DNA of 64,000 nt, taken from contig NZ_QOVA01000001.1 of NCBI RefSeq assembly GCF_003332275.1, positions 62,001 to 126,000 of the forward strand, written 5' to 3'. Positions 1 through 12,513 of this stretch are shown one piece after another. Below the pieces are notes generated by a model. The model ran no database searches and was not told where the DNA came from. It saw only the letters and a list, made by a program, of their open reading frames with translations. The number at the start of each line of letters is the position of its first letter. The stretch's first letter is position 1. The stretch is from Edaphovirga cremea. Its GTDB lineage: Bacteria > Pseudomonadota > Gammaproteobacteria > Enterobacterales > Enterobacteriaceae. Position numbers and translations under genes: made by a program.

Positions 1-71
1 TATTGCTGCTGGCCGGTTACTGGTGGAAGACGCGCGTACAACGCACAATTGCCAACGCTACCAGCGAGTAA
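1..71 (+). CDS. 3' end of an amino-acid permease gene, probably proY (partial)
   Basis: An open frame enters from the left edge and stops at TAA (69-71). It encodes a hydrophobic stretch followed by a short basic tail (LLLAGYWWKTRVQRT...), as expected for the last membrane helix and cytoplasmic C-terminus of a transporter. In E. coli the proline-specific permease gene proY lies immediately upstream of malZ in this orientation, so ProY is inferred from gene order. Only about 22 residues are visible, too few to prove the family. Confidence 0.5.
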   Translation, partial: LLLAGYWWKTRVQRTIANATSE

Positions 72-88
72 ACGCTCTCCGCCCCCGT

Positions 89-122
89 CCTCCTCCCTGA
101 GTAACCTCAGAAAAGATGAGGG
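89..122. promoter_or_regulatory. Candidate pair of MalT boxes upstream of malZ
   Basis: The MalT activator binds asymmetric sites close to GGGGAKGARG. On the minus strand positions 98-89 read AGGGAGGAGG (9 of 10 matches). On the plus strand 113-122 reads AAAGATGAGG (core GATGAGG). malZ belongs to the MalT regulon in E. coli. The assignment is by eye and the second site is weak. Confidence 0.4.
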
Positions 123-180
123 CGTGGGCGTCCTCTCGTGGCATGGTAGCGGCAAATGATTTTCTGAATCAGGAGTCCCT

Positions 181-2007
181 ATGCTTAATGCCTGGCATCT
201 GCCTGTGCCGCCATTCTTGCGGCGAAGAGGCGATCGACTTTACATCACCCTATTGCTGAGCGCTGAGAGTGCTCCTTCACAGGTTTTCTTGCGCGGTGAA
301 CCGGATAATGAAGAGTGGCTGCTGCCCATGCCTTCAAGCAAGCAGGGTGAATATATCCGTTATCACACCACGCTGGCCCTGCATGAAGGTGAGGATATTC
401 GCCGCTATTGTTTCAAACTCCTGTGGCCTGAACGCCAGCAGTGGTTTGGGCCGCGGGGATTCAGCGCGATACCTCCGGGACAGTTGGAACAGTTCGCCGT
501 CAGCGTACCGGATAGCGGCCCTGACTGGGTGGCGGATCAGATCTTTTACCAGATTTTCCCCGATCGTTTCTTTAGCAGCGGTGGTGACTATTTACTGCAA
601 AACGACAGCTATTTCCATCACGCTGCCGGGCGCTGGTCAACGCGTAGCGACTGGAAAAAAACCTTGAGCGAAGAGGGTGCCGCGTCTGATTTCTATGGTG
701 GCGATCTCGATGGGATCAGCAGCAAACTGCCGTATCTGCGCAAACTCGGCGTAACAGCCCTCTATCTGAATCCCATTTTCACCGCTCCGAGCGTACATAA
801 ATACGATACGCATGATTACTACCACGTAGATCCCTTTTTCGGTGGCAATGAGGCCTTGCTCCGCCTGCGGGAAAAGACCCGTAAAATGGGAATCAAGCTG
901 GTACTTGACGGGGTATTCAACCACGCCGGGGATTCGCACCCGTGGTTTGACCGCCATAAATTGAGTGAAAAAGGTGCCTGCCACCACCCAGATTCACCTT
1001 ATCGCGGCTGGTTCAGTTTCTGGCCAGACGGCACCACGCGCGACTGGAAAGGCTACAGCAGCTTGCCAAAGCTGAACTATGCCGATCCCGAGGTCGTGCA
1101 GCGGATTTATCAGGGTGATGACAGCGTTGTCCGTCATTGGCTTCGCCCGCCTTACAGTATTGATGGCTGGCGACTCGACGTGGTGCATATGCTGGGCGAG
1201 CACGGCGGAGCCAAAGGTAATCTGCATCATCTGGCTGGGATTTATCAGGCAGCCAAAGATGAAAATCCACAAGCCTATATTCTGGGTGAACATTTCGGTG
1301 ATGCCCGGCGCTGGCTTCATGCCGGTGTAGAAGATGCCGCAATGAACTACATGGGGTTTGCCTTGCCGCTGCGGGCGTTTCTTACGGGAATCGATATTGC
1401 CATGCAACCGGTGGCGATAACGGCCAATGAATGTGCCGAGTGGATGGAAAACTATCGCGCCGGATTGTCCCACCAAACGCAGTTACGTCAATTCAATCAA
1501 TTAGATAGCCACGATACTGCACGCTTCCTGACGCTCCTCAATGGCAATATCGAGCGCATGCGCATGGCGGTGGTGTGGATGTATACGTGGATCGGGGTTC
1601 CATGCATCTACTACGGTGATGAAGTTGGGTTGGACGGTGGTAACGATCCGTTCTGTCGTAAACCTTTCCCCTGGGAAGAGTCAGAGTGGAATCACGATTT
1701 GCTGGCACTTTATCGCCAGATGAGCGCACTGAGGCAACAGAACAAGGCGTTGCGTCATGGCGGATGCCTGATTTTGCACTCGACAGACGACACGTTGGTG
1801 TTTGTGCGTGCTTACCAGCAGGAACGAATCCTGATTGCGATACAGCGCAGTGCGTCGGCAACGGCAACGCTTCCGCTATCCCCATTAGTGATTGATGGCA
1901 GATGGCAGTGTCTGGAAGGTGAGGGAGTACTTACCTCGCAAACCACACATCTGCATATGGCGTTGCCTGCCGAAAGCGTTACGGTTTGGCGACTCATCCC
2001 TGCGTAA
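181..2007 (+). CDS. malZ: Maltodextrin glucosidase MalZ
   Basis: A cytoplasmic glycoside hydrolase family 13 enzyme that removes glucose from the reducing end of maltodextrins during maltose/maltodextrin catabolism. The 608-residue product has an N-terminal carbohydrate-binding-like domain (about 1-115), then a TIM barrel starting at the [12 protein letters not shown] segment. The catalytic triad is visible: nucleophile Asp333 in DGWRLDVV, acid/base Glu370 in YILGEHF, and Asp445 in LDSHDTARF. The conserved DGVFNHAGD loop (243-251) is also present. The ATG is preceded by AGGAG, and length matches E. coli MalZ. The gene is convergent with ggt and stands alone. Putative MalT sites lie 60-90 bp upstream. 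Confidence 0.95.
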   Translation: MLNAWHLPVPPFLRRRGDRLYITLLLSAESAPSQVFLRGEPDNEEWLLPMPSSKQGEYIRYHTTLALHEGEDIRRYCFKLLWPERQQWFGPRGFSAIPPGQLEQFAVSVPDSGPDWVADQIFYQIFPDRFFSSGGDYLLQNDSYFHHAAGRWSTRSDWKKTLSEEGAASDFYGGDLDGISSKLPYLRKLGVTALYLNPIFTAPSVHKYDTHDYYHVDPFFGGNEALLRLREKTRKMGIKLVLDGVFNHAGDSHPWFDRHKLSEKGACHHPDSPYRGWFSFWPDGTTRDWKGYSSLPKLNYADPEVVQRIYQGDDSVVRHWLRPPYSIDGWRLDVVHMLGEHGGAKGNLHHLAGIYQAAKDENPQAYILGEHFGDARRWLHAGVEDAAMNYMGFALPLRAFLTGIDIAMQPVAITANECAEWMENYRAGLSHQTQLRQFNQLDSHDTARFLTLLNGNIERMRMAVVWMYTWIGVPCIYYGDEVGLDGGNDPFCRKPFPWEESEWNHDLLALYRQMSALRQQNKALRHGGCLILHSTDDTLVFVRAYQQERILIAIQRSASATATLPLSPLVIDGRWQCLEGEGVLTSQTTHLHMALPAESVTVWRLIPA

Positions 2008-2034
2008 GGGCATGATCTTCAGGCTATGATTGAA

Positions 2035-2072
2035 ACAGGCCGTAATCCCCAGCAGTGCGGATTACGGCCTGT
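2035..2072. terminator. Bidirectional hairpin between malZ and ggt
   Basis: A perfect 14-bp inverted repeat (2035-2048 with 2059-2072, arm ACAGGCCGTAATCC) encloses a 10-nt loop between the stops of the convergent malZ and ggt genes. Neither side has a long T-run, so intrinsic termination may be inefficient, but position and stem fit a shared terminator. Confidence 0.65.
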
Positions 2073-2074
2073 GC

Positions 2075-3853
2075 TCAATACCCGATTGCCGATCCCGCCG
2101 GACGCCGGACGTCGTTGGCACCGTAGAAATACCCTTCACGCACGATCCCTGATACCGCAGAATCATTGCCTGAGTTCGCCGGTGTGACACCCACCGCGCC
2201 GGGCAGGCCAACCATAATCAGTTCTGCGGCTCCCCATGGCGTCTGCTCTACCATTTTATAGCCCCAGTTGCTCAGGATGTTGAGGCTATCAGCGGATACG
2301 CCGCGCTGCTCGTAATAAACCTCATCCGGCAGCCACTGGTGGTGAATACGCGGGGCATCCACGGCTTCCTGCGGTGCCATGCCGTAATCGATAATGTTCA
2401 ATGCGGTTTGCAGCGTGATAGTAATGATGCGCGATCCGCCCGGCGATCCCAACACCATGAAAATTTTGCCGTCTTTAGTGACCAGGGACGGGCTCATGGA
2501 GGATAGTGGGCGCTTACCGGGGGCGATGGCATTGCTGGAACCTTGAACCAGCCCATAGAGATTCTGCTCGCCCACTTTGATGGTAAAATCGTCCATCTCA
2601 TCGTTGAGGAAAAACCCAGTGCCGGGGGCGATAACGACGGCGCCGAAGCGACCATTCACCGTATAAGTGGTAGAGACGGCATTACCCAGACTGTCCACAA
2701 TGGAGTAATGCGTGGTTTCAGGCTTTTCGTGCGGCTCCATACCGGGCTGAACCTGAGTAGATAGCGTGGCTTTTTGCGGCTCGATTTTTTTGCGGATTTC
2801 ATCGGCATAACTTTTGCTGATTAAGCGGTCGATAGGGTTATTAACGAAAGCGGGATCGCCAAGATAGGTGTTGCGATCCATATAGGCATGGCGCATGGCC
2901 TCGGTCAGGGTGTGAATCGACGCTGCCGAGTTGAACCCCATACTCTTCAAGTCGTAACCTTCAACGATATTGAGAATTTCACACATCGTCACCCCACCAG
3001 AACTGGGCGGCGGGGCCGAGACAAACTTATAGCCACGGTAGCTGCAACTGATGGGTGTGGCTTCGCTGATCCGGTAGTTGGCGAAATCAGCGGAGGTCAG
3101 AATTCCGCCGCCTTTTTTGGCCGCAATTTCCACGGCCTGTGGGATTTTACCTTGGTAGAAGGCGTCTGGCCCCGTGCTGGAGATCGCTTGCAGCGTAGCC
3201 GCCAGATCGGTTTGCACCAGTTTGTCTCCGGGTTGTAAGGCACTGCCGTCGGGGCGCAGGAAGATACGTGATGACTCGGGATCCTGCTTGAAGCGTTTTA
3301 CGGTGGTATCAAGAATATCGGTGTCAGCGCGGGTCAGTATAAAACCTTCACGCGCCAGCCGAATGGCCGGTGCCATCACTTGCTCACGGGTGAGTTTGCC
3401 ATACTTATGCTGCGCGGTGTCCATACCAAGCACGGTTCCTGGGACTCCTGCCGCCAGATAACCGTACAGGCTGGCGTCTTTCTTCACTTTACCCTGGGCA
3501 TCAAGGTACATGTCTGCGCTGGCTGCGGCCGGTGCGGTTTCGCGGAAGTTGATGAAGGTGTCACGGCCATCGGCCAGGTGAATCGTCATAAATCCACCTC
3601 CACCGATATTGCCGCAGCAAGGGTTGACCACCGCCTGCGCGTAACCTACCGCAACCGCCGCATCAACTGCATTGCCACCCATCTTGAGTATGTCGACCCC
3701 CACTTGGGAAGCCAAATGTTGCGACGTCACCACCATCCCATTTTTGGCTTCCACGGCGGGATTCGATGCGGCTTGCAGTGAACCACTGACCAGCAGCGCC
3801 AACACGCACAACGGTTTTTTCCACTTGGTTAACACTCTGTTCTCTATCAGCAA
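2075..3853 (-). CDS. ggt: Periplasmic gamma-glutamyltranspeptidase
   Basis: Hydrolyses or transfers the gamma-glutamyl group of glutathione and related compounds in the periplasm; an Ntn-hydrolase made as a precursor that self-cleaves into two subunits. The catalytic Thr starts TTHYSIVD, about residue 380 from the start chosen here. The PSSGGVTM loop and the GSPGG segment of the small subunit are present. An N-terminal signal peptide (KKPLCVLALLVSGSLQA) precedes the mature ASNPAVE. The frame is open back to an ATG at 3886, but that would add 11 residues with no good ribosome site. A TTG at 3853 has AGGAG 8 nt upstream, and a GTG at 3835 would also give a good signal peptide, so the start is uncertain. 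E. coli ggt lies elsewhere. Confidence 0.92.
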   Translation of the reverse strand: MLIENRVLTKWKKPLCVLALLVSGSLQAASNPAVEAKNGMVVTSQHLASQVGVDILKMGGNAVDAAVAVGYAQAVVNPCCGNIGGGGFMTIHLADGRDTFINFRETAPAAASADMYLDAQGKVKKDASLYGYLAAGVPGTVLGMDTAQHKYGKLTREQVMAPAIRLAREGFILTRADTDILDTTVKRFKQDPESSRIFLRPDGSALQPGDKLVQTDLAATLQAISSTGPDAFYQGKIPQAVEIAAKKGGGILTSADFANYRISEATPISCSYRGYKFVSAPPPSSGGVTMCEILNIVEGYDLKSMGFNSAASIHTLTEAMRHAYMDRNTYLGDPAFVNNPIDRLISKSYADEIRKKIEPQKATLSTQVQPGMEPHEKPETTHYSIVDSLGNAVSTTYTVNGRFGAVVIAPGTGFFLNDEMDDFTIKVGEQNLYGLVQGSSNAIAPGKRPLSSMSPSLVTKDGKIFMVLGSPGGSRIITITLQTALNIIDYGMAPQEAVDAPRIHHQWLPDEVYYEQRGVSADSLNILSNWGYKMVEQTPWGAAELIMVGLPGAVGVTPANSGNDSAVSGIVREGYFYGANDVRRPAGSAIGY

Positions 3854-4059
3854 AATAGTCGCTCCTGTCGGTGGTTGTTTTCCCATCCAGCGTAATGAAA
3901 CTAATGCCCAGCGTAATGTAACAAGCGCAGCGACAGAGGATGAGTCGGCAGGAAAAGCGTAGCAGATGAATAAATGTTCAGCTTAACAATGGTTTGTTTT
4001 TACGGCATAGGCCGCAAACTGCGAGGAGGAAAAGCAGGGAATGGAGAATGGAGCAGGAT

Positions 4060-4088
4060 AAAAAAAACCGGCCAGCAAGGCTGACCGG
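4060..4088 (-). terminator. Rho-independent terminator of the peroxiredoxin gene
   Basis: On the minus strand a 9-bp stem (CCGGTCAGC with GCTGGCCGG, one G-T pair) with a 3-nt loop is followed by eight T residues, about 60 nt past the peroxiredoxin stop. Confidence 0.85.
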
Positions 4089-4147
4089 GATTTACGTATA
4101 TGCCATGAGCATAAATGCCGTGCTAACAATAATTCGCCGGGGCGAAA

Positions 4148-4750
4148 TTACAGTTTAGAGGCGTTTTCAGTCAGGTATTTAGCTACGCCGTCTGGGGATG
4201 CGCCCATACCGCTTTTGCCTTTTTCCCACTGAGCCGGGCACACTTCGCCGTGCTCTTCGTGGAATTGCAGCGCGTCAACCATACGCAGCATTTCGTCGAT
4301 GTTGCGGCCCAGTGGCAGGTCGTTAACAACCTGGTGGCGAACCACACCTTCTTTGTCCACAAGGAAAGAGCCGCGCAGTGCAACGCCAGCGTCTGGATGT
4401 TCGATACCGTAAGCTTTCTGGATTTCACGCTTAACGTCAGCAACCATCGCGTATTTGACTTCGCCGATGCCGCCATTTTCTACCGGGGTTTTACGCCATG
4501 CGTTGTGAACGAATTCTGAGTCGAAGGAAACACCAACTACTTCTACGCCGCGTTTCAGGAATTCTTCATAACGGTGATCAAATGCAATCAGTTCTGAAGG
4601 GCAAACGAAAGTGAAGTCCATCGGCCAGAAGAAAATTACAGCAGGTTTGCCGCTGATGTGTTTCTTCAGGTTGAAGTTTTCAACGATTTCGCCGCTACCG
4701 AGAACTGCTGAAGCGGTAAAGTCAGGGGCTTGACGAGTTACCAAAACCAT
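4148..4750 (-). CDS. Typical 2-Cys peroxiredoxin (AhpC/TSA family)
   Basis: A thiol peroxidase that reduces hydrogen peroxide and organic hydroperoxides in the cytoplasm. The 200-residue protein has the peroxidatic Cys50 in FTFVCPSEL and the resolving Cys171 in GEVCPAQW, so it is a typical 2-Cys enzyme. The C-terminus ends in a Gly/Lys-rich tail and helix. It resembles the PrxC/TsaA type more than the AhpC encoded with ahpF, and no ahpF is adjacent, so the electron donor (thioredoxin or AhpF) is not shown. AGGAG precedes the ATG. It is monocistronic with its own terminator. A 235-bp spacer separates it from acpH and probably carries its promoter. Confidence 0.93.
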   Translation of the reverse strand: MVLVTRQAPDFTASAVLGSGEIVENFNLKKHISGKPAVIFFWPMDFTFVCPSELIAFDHRYEEFLKRGVEVVGVSFDSEFVHNAWRKTPVENGGIGEVKYAMVADVKREIQKAYGIEHPDAGVALRGSFLVDKEGVVRHQVVNDLPLGRNIDEMLRMVDALQFHEEHGEVCPAQWEKGKSGMGASPDGVAKYLTENASKL

Positions 4751-4985
4751 AATTAACTCCTGTTAAAATAGGTAAGGGAGAGTTGATGTATAAGACGAGG
4801 GCAAGTATAGGGTTTAATGTCAGGTGAATAAAGGGTATCCGGCCAATCGATAAGATAGGTTTCCTCAATCGGATTAAGTAATAAGAATTAATCTTCTTTA
4901 AAAATACCCATTCCAGATCAAAGGGCTTCGTGCTGGTCACCCAGAATTCGCCACCCAGGTCTCAGATGTTCGCAGACAGTATGGA

Positions 4986-5567
4986 CTAAATCGACTTCGA
5001 TTTCGCCTGCGCCATCATTCTTGGATAGAATTGCCAGAAAAGGGTTTCAAATTGATGATAGTTACGCTCTATATCCGTAAAAGAGCCTGCCAGCGCATAA
5101 AGCCGCGGGCGGCGATTCGCCATGCCCTGTAACACATTGGCGATAAACGGCAGCTCGGCATAACGTTCCAGCCAGCGTTCGGGCCACATATAGGCGTTGA
5201 GATTCTGAAACCGTTCCGGGGTTTGTGCCAGTTGCGGCACGATAAGTCGCTGCGCGCGATTGATGAATGCGACCAATGTTTCTGCTGGCTCAATGCGTTG
5301 CCAGTGGCGGGCCAGAAAATGATCCCATAATACATCCAGCGTGATGGGTGATACGCGACGGTATTCGTCACTGAAATATTGTCGTGCCAGTTTGACTTCG
5401 GGGAGAGAGTCGGTCAAGGCATCTACCCGGCGGTGCATCATGATGCCGTCTGCAACGATCGGGCTGTAATGGTTACGTGGGTTTCCCCGAACAAAATCGG
5501 CCAGCAGATTTCCCAACAAGGAGCTTTCGGCCAATTGAGCCAGATGGAGGTGTGCGAGAAAATTCAT
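4986..5567 (-). CDS. acpH: Acyl carrier protein phosphodiesterase AcpH
   Basis: Removes the 4'-phosphopantetheine group from acyl carrier protein, converting holo-ACP to apo-ACP. The protein has 193 residues from the chosen start, [10 protein letters not shown], which matches the conserved family N-terminus. A longer frame to 5618 is less likely because the added residues are basic and unlike the family. Conserved HD-type metal-ligand segments are visible: LLADFVRGN (Asp24) and [11 protein letters not shown]. The gene is divergent from queA, as in E. coli (acpH = yajB). The 137-bp divergent spacer holds a CTAG-rich stretch at 5625-5640. Confidence 0.92.
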   Translation of the reverse strand: MNFLAHLHLAQLAESSLLGNLLADFVRGNPRNHYSPIVADGIMMHRRVDALTDSLPEVKLARQYFSDEYRRVSPITLDVLWDHFLARHWQRIEPAETLVAFINRAQRLIVPQLAQTPERFQNLNAYMWPERWLERYAELPFIANVLQGMANRRPRLYALAGSFTDIERNYHQFETLFWQFYPRMMAQAKSKSI

Positions 5568-5704
5568 CGACAAAGTATATACAAATCTTTTTGCAAATAC
5601 CTTATTTCTTGCAGCCAAAGGCCGCTAGCCCTAGACTAGGCCGCCTGTTTTTATCAACCCCGGAATGCATGTTGGTCTGGGCCTATGTCTATAAGTGGAA
5701 AGCT

Positions 5705-7995
<2,291 letters not shown>

Positions 7996-8034
7996 TTTCA
8001 TACAACTGAATTTGATAACAATGAGGGAATTTAA

Positions 8035-8367
8035 ATGAGTCTTTTCATTTCCGATGCCGTGGCATCTGCAGGGGCCCCAGCTCAAGGAAGTCCGTACTCT
8101 CTGGTAATTATGCTGGTGGTATTTGGTCTGATTTTTTACTTTATGATCCTGCGCCCACAGCAAAAGCGTGCCAAAGATCATAAAAAGCTGATGGACTCTA
8201 TCGGCAAGGGTGATGAAGTTCTGACCACTGGTGGTCTGATTGGTCGCGTAACCAAAGTAGCAGAAACTGGCTATATCGTTATTGCGCTCAACGAGACGAC
8301 AGAAGTGATGATTAAACGTGACTTTGTTGCTGCCGTTCTGCCGAAAGGTTCGATGAAAGCTCTGTAA
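8035..8367 (+). CDS. yajC: Sec translocase accessory protein YajC
   Basis: A small inner-membrane protein that associates with SecDF and with AcrB in E. coli. The 110-residue product has one membrane helix (about 22-42, rich in V, L, F) and a conserved cytoplasmic tail with LRPQQKRAKDHKKLMDSI and the GDEVLTTGGLIGRVTKV motif. GAGGGAA precedes the ATG. It sits 27 bp before secD in a likely operon. Confidence 0.97.
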   Translation: MSLFISDAVASAGAPAQGSPYSLVIMLVVFGLIFYFMILRPQQKRAKDHKKLMDSIGKGDEVLTTGGLIGRVTKVAETGYIVIALNETTEVMIKRDFVAAVLPKGSMKAL

Positions 8368-8394
8368 TTTTGATTTTTCCCGAAGGGAACTACC

Positions 8395-10242
8395 GTGTTA
8401 AACCGTTATCCTTTGTGGAAGTATCTGATGCTGATCGTTGTGATCTTCATCGGTCTGCTATATGCACTTCCCAACCTGTATGGTGAGGATCCGGCTGTTC
8501 AAATCACTGGCGCGCGGGGAACCGACGCCAGTGTTGCAACACTGGATCAAGTCAAAGATGTATTAGATCAGGAAAAGATTGCGAGCAAATCCATCGCGCT
8601 TGAGAACGGTGCGATCCTTGCTCGCTTTAGAGACACTGACGTTCAGTTGCGGGCGCGTGAAGCGCTGACGACGGCAATGGGCGATAAGTACGTTATCGCG
8701 CTCAACCTTGCGCCAGCTACCCCACGTTGGTTAAGCATGCTGGGTGCCGAGCCGATGAAGCTTGGGCTGGATCTGCGTGGTGGCGTTCACTTCCTGATGG
8801 AAGTCGACATGCAAACCGCGTTGGGCAAGCTGCAAGAGCAGACGATGGATTCTCTGCGCAGCGATCTGCGTGAAAAAAATATTCCATACGCTACCGTGCG
8901 TAAGCTGGAAAATCAGGGTGTTGAGGTTCGTTTCCGCGATGCCGATACCCGTGATAGTGCCATCAGCTACCTGACCTCGCGCCATCGCGATCTGGTTCTC
9001 AGTGCGACAGGTGATAACGCATTGAAAGCCGTTATGACCGATGCCCGCCTGAGTGAAGCACGTGAATACGCCGTTCAGCAAAACATCAATATTCTGCGTA
9101 ACCGTGTGAACCAATTAGGGGTTGCCGAGCCGCTGGTACAGCGTCAAGGTGCCGACCGTATTGTTGTTGAACTGCCGGGTATCCAGGATACGGCGCGTGC
9201 CAAAGAGATTCTTGGTGCGACTGCGACGCTGGAATTCCGTATGGTCAACAGCAACGTTGATGAAACCGCCGCAGCCACTGGCCGCGTGCCGGGCGACAGC
9301 GAAGTCAAGAATATGCGTGATGGCCGTCCGGTCGTCTTGTTCAAACGCGTAATCCTGACCGGTGATCATATTACCGACTCGACTTCCAGCACCGACGAAT
9401 ATAACCAACCCCAGGTAAATATTTCGCTCGACAGCGCTGGGGGCAATGCCATGTCCAACTTCACCAAAGACAACATCGGCAAGCTGATGGCGACTCTGTT
9501 TGTGGAGTATAAGGACAGCGGTAAAAAAGATGCCAATGGCCGTTCCATTCTGGTGAAACAAGAAGAAGTCATCAACGTCGCGACCATTCAGTCCCGCCTT
9601 GGCAACAGCTTCCGTATTACCGGGATCAACGATCCGAACGAAGCTCGTCAGCTCTCACTGCTGCTGCGTGCTGGTGCCTTGATCGCGCCGATTCAGATTG
9701 TTGAAGAGCGGACCATCGGTCCAACGCTGGGTATGCAGAACATTACCCAGGGTCTGGAAGCCTGCTTGTGGGGTCTGGTCGCATCAATTGTCTTTATGGT
9801 GGTTTACTACCGTAAGTTCGGTGTGATTGCTACAACGGCGCTGATCGCCAACCTGGTATTGATTGTCGGTGTTATGTCATTGTTGCCGGGTGCCACGCTG
9901 ACGATGCCAGGGATTGCGGGTATCGTGTTAACCCTTGCGGTCGCGGTGGATGCCAACGTACTGATAAACGAGCGTATAAAAGAAGAGCTGAGGAACGGGC
10001 GATCCGTTCAGCAGGCGATTCATGAAGGATATAAAGGCGCGTTTTCAAGTATCGTGGATGCGAACGTCACGACGCTGATCACGGCTATTATCCTGTACGC
10101 GGTAGGTACCGGTTCGATTAAAGGTTTTGCTATTACCACCGCTATCGGGGTAGCAACTTCCATGTTTACGTCGATCGTCGGTACTCGTGCCATCGTCAAC
10201 CTGCTTTACGGCGGCAAGCGCATTAACAAGCTGTCTATCTGA
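8395..10242 (+). CDS. secD: Protein translocase subunit SecD
   Basis: With SecF it uses the proton-motive force to pull proteins across the inner membrane after SecA/SecYEG. The 615-residue protein starts with GTG after GAAGGGAA. It has one N-terminal membrane helix (about 10-26), a large periplasmic region (P1, with [16 protein letters not shown] near 125), and five C-terminal helices carrying the RND motifs [20 protein letters not shown] and [18 protein letters not shown]. It is followed 10 bp later by secF. Confidence 0.98.
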   Translation: MLNRYPLWKYLMLIVVIFIGLLYALPNLYGEDPAVQITGARGTDASVATLDQVKDVLDQEKIASKSIALENGAILARFRDTDVQLRAREALTTAMGDKYVIALNLAPATPRWLSMLGAEPMKLGLDLRGGVHFLMEVDMQTALGKLQEQTMDSLRSDLREKNIPYATVRKLENQGVEVRFRDADTRDSAISYLTSRHRDLVLSATGDNALKAVMTDARLSEAREYAVQQNINILRNRVNQLGVAEPLVQRQGADRIVVELPGIQDTARAKEILGATATLEFRMVNSNVDETAAATGRVPGDSEVKNMRDGRPVVLFKRVILTGDHITDSTSSTDEYNQPQVNISLDSAGGNAMSNFTKDNIGKLMATLFVEYKDSGKKDANGRSILVKQEEVINVATIQSRLGNSFRITGINDPNEARQLSLLLRAGALIAPIQIVEERTIGPTLGMQNITQGLEACLWGLVASIVFMVVYYRKFGVIATTALIANLVLIVGVMSLLPGATLTMPGIAGIVLTLAVAVDANVLINERIKEELRNGRSVQQAIHEGYKGAFSSIVDANVTTLITAIILYAVGTGSIKGFAITTAIGVATSMFTSIVGTRAIVNLLYGGKRINKLSI

Positions 10243-10252
10243 GGAGTGCGTT

Positions 10253-11221
10253 GTGGCACAGGATTATACTGTTGAACAATTGAACTATGGCCGTAAAGTC
10301 TATGACTTTATGCGCTGGGATTACGTCGCCTTCGGTGTTTCGTTGGCTCTGTTGATCGCCTCGTTGGTGGTGATGTCGACCCGTGGCTTCAACTGGGGTC
10401 TCGATTTCACCGGTGGTACGGTGATTGAGATCAGCCTTGAGGAACCGGCCAATCTCGATGCGATGCGCAGTACCCTGGAAAAGGCTGGTTTCGCCGATCC
10501 CGTGGTACAGAACTTTGGCAGCAGCCGCGATGTGATGGTGCGTATGCCACCGGCAACCGGCCAGGCGGGTCAGGAACTGGGCAATAAAGTCATTAGCCTG
10601 ATTAATGCTGAAATCGACAAAAGCGCGACGGTTAAACGTATCGAGTTTGTCGGACCGAGCGTCGGCAGTGATTTGGCGCAGGCCGGGGGGATGGCGCTGT
10701 TGGTCGCGCTCATCAGTATCCTGATCTACGTCGGTTTGCGGTTTGAATGGCGACTGGCGCTCGGTGCGGTTATCGCATTGGCGCATGACGTGGTCATCAC
10801 CATGGGCGTGCTATCGCTGTTCCATATTGAGATTGATTTAACCATTATCGCCTCGTTGATGTCGGTTATTGGTTACTCGCTCAATGACAGCATCGTGGTA
10901 TCTGACCGTATTCGTGAGAACTTCCGCAAGATCCGTCGCGGTACGCCTTATGAAATCATGAACGTGTCACTGACCCAGACGCTAAGCCGTACCATCATGA
11001 CCTCGGCGACCACGCTGATGGTTGTATTGATGCTCTATATCTTTGGTGGTGCGATGCTGGAAGGCTTCTCATTGACCATGCTGATTGGTGTGTCTATCGG
11101 TACCGTGTCCTCTATCTACGTCGCCTCCGCGCTGGCGTTGAAACTGGGCATGAAACGCGAACACATGCTGCAGCAGAAAGTGGAAAAAGAGGGCGCCGAT
11201 CAGCCTTCGATTCTGCCGTAA
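10253..11221 (+). CDS. secF: Protein translocase subunit SecF
   Basis: Partner of SecD in the SecDF complex. The GTG start (after GAGGAG) gives 322 residues beginning [18 protein letters not shown], as in E. coli; the frame is open upstream into secD, but that extension is not family-like. It has one N-terminal helix, the conserved [15 protein letters not shown] segment, a periplasmic region, and five helices with [16 protein letters not shown] strong terminator follows, so it closes the queA-secF block. E. coli yajD and tsx, which come next there, are missing here. Confidence 0.98.
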   Translation: MAQDYTVEQLNYGRKVYDFMRWDYVAFGVSLALLIASLVVMSTRGFNWGLDFTGGTVIEISLEEPANLDAMRSTLEKAGFADPVVQNFGSSRDVMVRMPPATGQAGQELGNKVISLINAEIDKSATVKRIEFVGPSVGSDLAQAGGMALLVALISILIYVGLRFEWRLALGAVIALAHDVVITMGVLSLFHIEIDLTIIASLMSVIGYSLNDSIVVSDRIRENFRKIRRGTPYEIMNVSLTQTLSRTIMTSATTLMVVLMLYIFGGAMLEGFSLTMLIGVSIGTVSSIYVASALALKLGMKREHMLQQKVEKEGADQPSILP

Positions 11222-11243
11222 TCTGTACAATGAAGGCGTAATG

Positions 11244-11268
11244 AAAAGCCCCGCAAGGGGCTTTTTTT
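11244..11268 (+). terminator. Rho-independent terminator of the queA-secF block
   Basis: AAAAGCCCC and GGGGCTTTT form a perfect 9-bp stem closed by a GCAA tetraloop and followed by T residues, 22 nt after the secF stop. Confidence 0.93.
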
Positions 11269-11279
11269 ATGGCGGGAAA

Positions 11280-11858
11280 TCAGTTCATTACCGGGGATGA
11301 CGCCGTTGCGGAGTCTGTGCTTGCTGACACTGGCACCACGTGATGCAGGCGAATAAAACCCAGTTGCTCTGGCGTCAAACCGCTGAAACGCAATTCAATG
11401 GTCTCCTCGGTTTTAGGCAGCAGGGATGTGCTGACGCTGATCGGTTGGGAAAGCATATCGATAGTCAACGGTTTCCCTGTAGCGGGATCGACTTCACCCC
11501 AATCTACGGTAGCGGTAAACGCTGGCAGTTGGGCTTGCGACAGCGCGCGAATGTGCAGCAATGCCTGTGTACCATTGGCCTCTGGTGAGATATGGCTTAA
11601 AGAAATACTCAGTTCACCAATGCTGGTTTTCAGCCTGGCGCCACTATTGGCTGCGGGCAACAGATAGACACCCTGATCGGACATTCTGTTAAGCGAACTC
11701 TGCTGTTCCAGTGCCGAAGCCTGGTTAGTGAGTGATTGCAATTTTTGGTTGAGTTGGCCGACTTCCGACTTGAGTTGCGGTATTTCCGGATTTTGTGCGC
11801 ATGCAGTGAGCAGCGCCAATACCGAAAGTAAGCTGATTTTACGATAACTGATTGTCAT
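11280..11858 (-). CDS. yajI: Outer-membrane lipoprotein YajI (DUF3251)
   Basis: A 192-residue lipoprotein of unknown function. The signal peptide MTISYRKISLLSVLALLTAC ends in a lipobox (LTAC, lipidated Cys20). A short coiled-coil-like region rich in Gln/Leu follows (QLKSEVGQLNQKLQSL), then a beta-rich domain. The frame is open upstream to 12104, but the start used here has AAGGAA in place and makes the lipoprotein signal. It is divergent from nrdR and convergent with the secF terminator. Family assignment rests on gene order and sequence resemblance to E. coli YajI. Confidence 0.85.
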   Translation of the reverse strand: MTISYRKISLLSVLALLTACAQNPEIPQLKSEVGQLNQKLQSLTNQASALEQQSSLNRMSDQGVYLLPAANSGARLKTSIGELSISLSHISPEANGTQALLHIRALSQAQLPAFTATVDWGEVDPATGKPLTIDMLSQPISVSTSLLPKTEETIELRFSGLTPEQLGFIRLHHVVPVSASTDSATASSPVMN

Positions 11859-12055
11859 GGCGGCGATTTCCTTTTCTATGTTTCTCCCTTCCAGCTTAGC
11901 CGTGATGACATTGAAAGTCATGTGATTCGCCGGAATGTTGCCCGTTAATGCGTGCTGGCTTAAGGCTTCCGTTAACAATTCCTCGCCAGCCTTTGTTGTC
12001 GTGCAACTTCGCGGTAAACTGTTATTCAGTTTAAGAATACTTATCAGGAAACTCC

Positions 12056-12505
12056 ATGCATTGTCCATTTTGTGCCGCTGTTGATACCAAAGTGATCGAT
12101 TCACGCCTGGTGGGTGATGGATCTCAAGTGCGCCGCCGACGCCAATGTCTGGTTTGTAACGAACGTTTCACCACGTTTGAAATCGCTGAATTGGTGATGC
12201 CGCGCGTGATCAAGAGTAATGGCGTCCGCGAACCGTTCAACGAAGACAAACTGCGTAGCGGAATGCTCAAGGCGTTGGAGAAACGTCCGGTCAGCTCTGA
12301 TGATGTTGAAATGGCGATCAGCCATATCAAAACCCAACTGCGGGCGACGGGCGAACGCGAAGTGCCTGCCGAGTTTATCGGTAATCTGGTGATGGACGCG
12401 TTGAAAGCGCTGGATAAAGTGGCCTATATCCGTTTTGCCTCGGTATATCGCAGTTTTGAAGATATCCGTGAGTTCGGCGAAGAGATCGCCCGTTTGCAGG
12501 ATTAA
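12056..12505 (+). CDS. nrdR: Transcriptional repressor NrdR
   Basis: Represses ribonucleotide reductase genes (nrdHIEF, nrdDG, nrdAB), sensing ATP/dATP through its ATP-cone domain. The 149-residue protein has a zinc ribbon (Cys3, Cys6, Cys31, Cys34, flanked by RRRRQ) and the ATP-cone with [20 protein letters not shown]. It begins the rib-nus-thi cluster, with ribD 8 bp downstream. Confidence 0.97.
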   Translation: MHCPFCAAVDTKVIDSRLVGDGSQVRRRRQCLVCNERFTTFEIAELVMPRVIKSNGVREPFNEDKLRSGMLKALEKRPVSSDDVEMAISHIKTQLRATGEREVPAEFIGNLVMDALKALDKVAYIRFASVYRSFEDIREFGEEIARLQD

Positions 12506-12513
12506 GGATATGT

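Noticed and set aside
5625-5640. CTAG-rich stretch with CCTAGACTAGG in the acpH-queA spacer
   Set aside because: CTAG is rare in enterobacteria and the motif is symmetric, but it matches no operator I know and is too short to claim.
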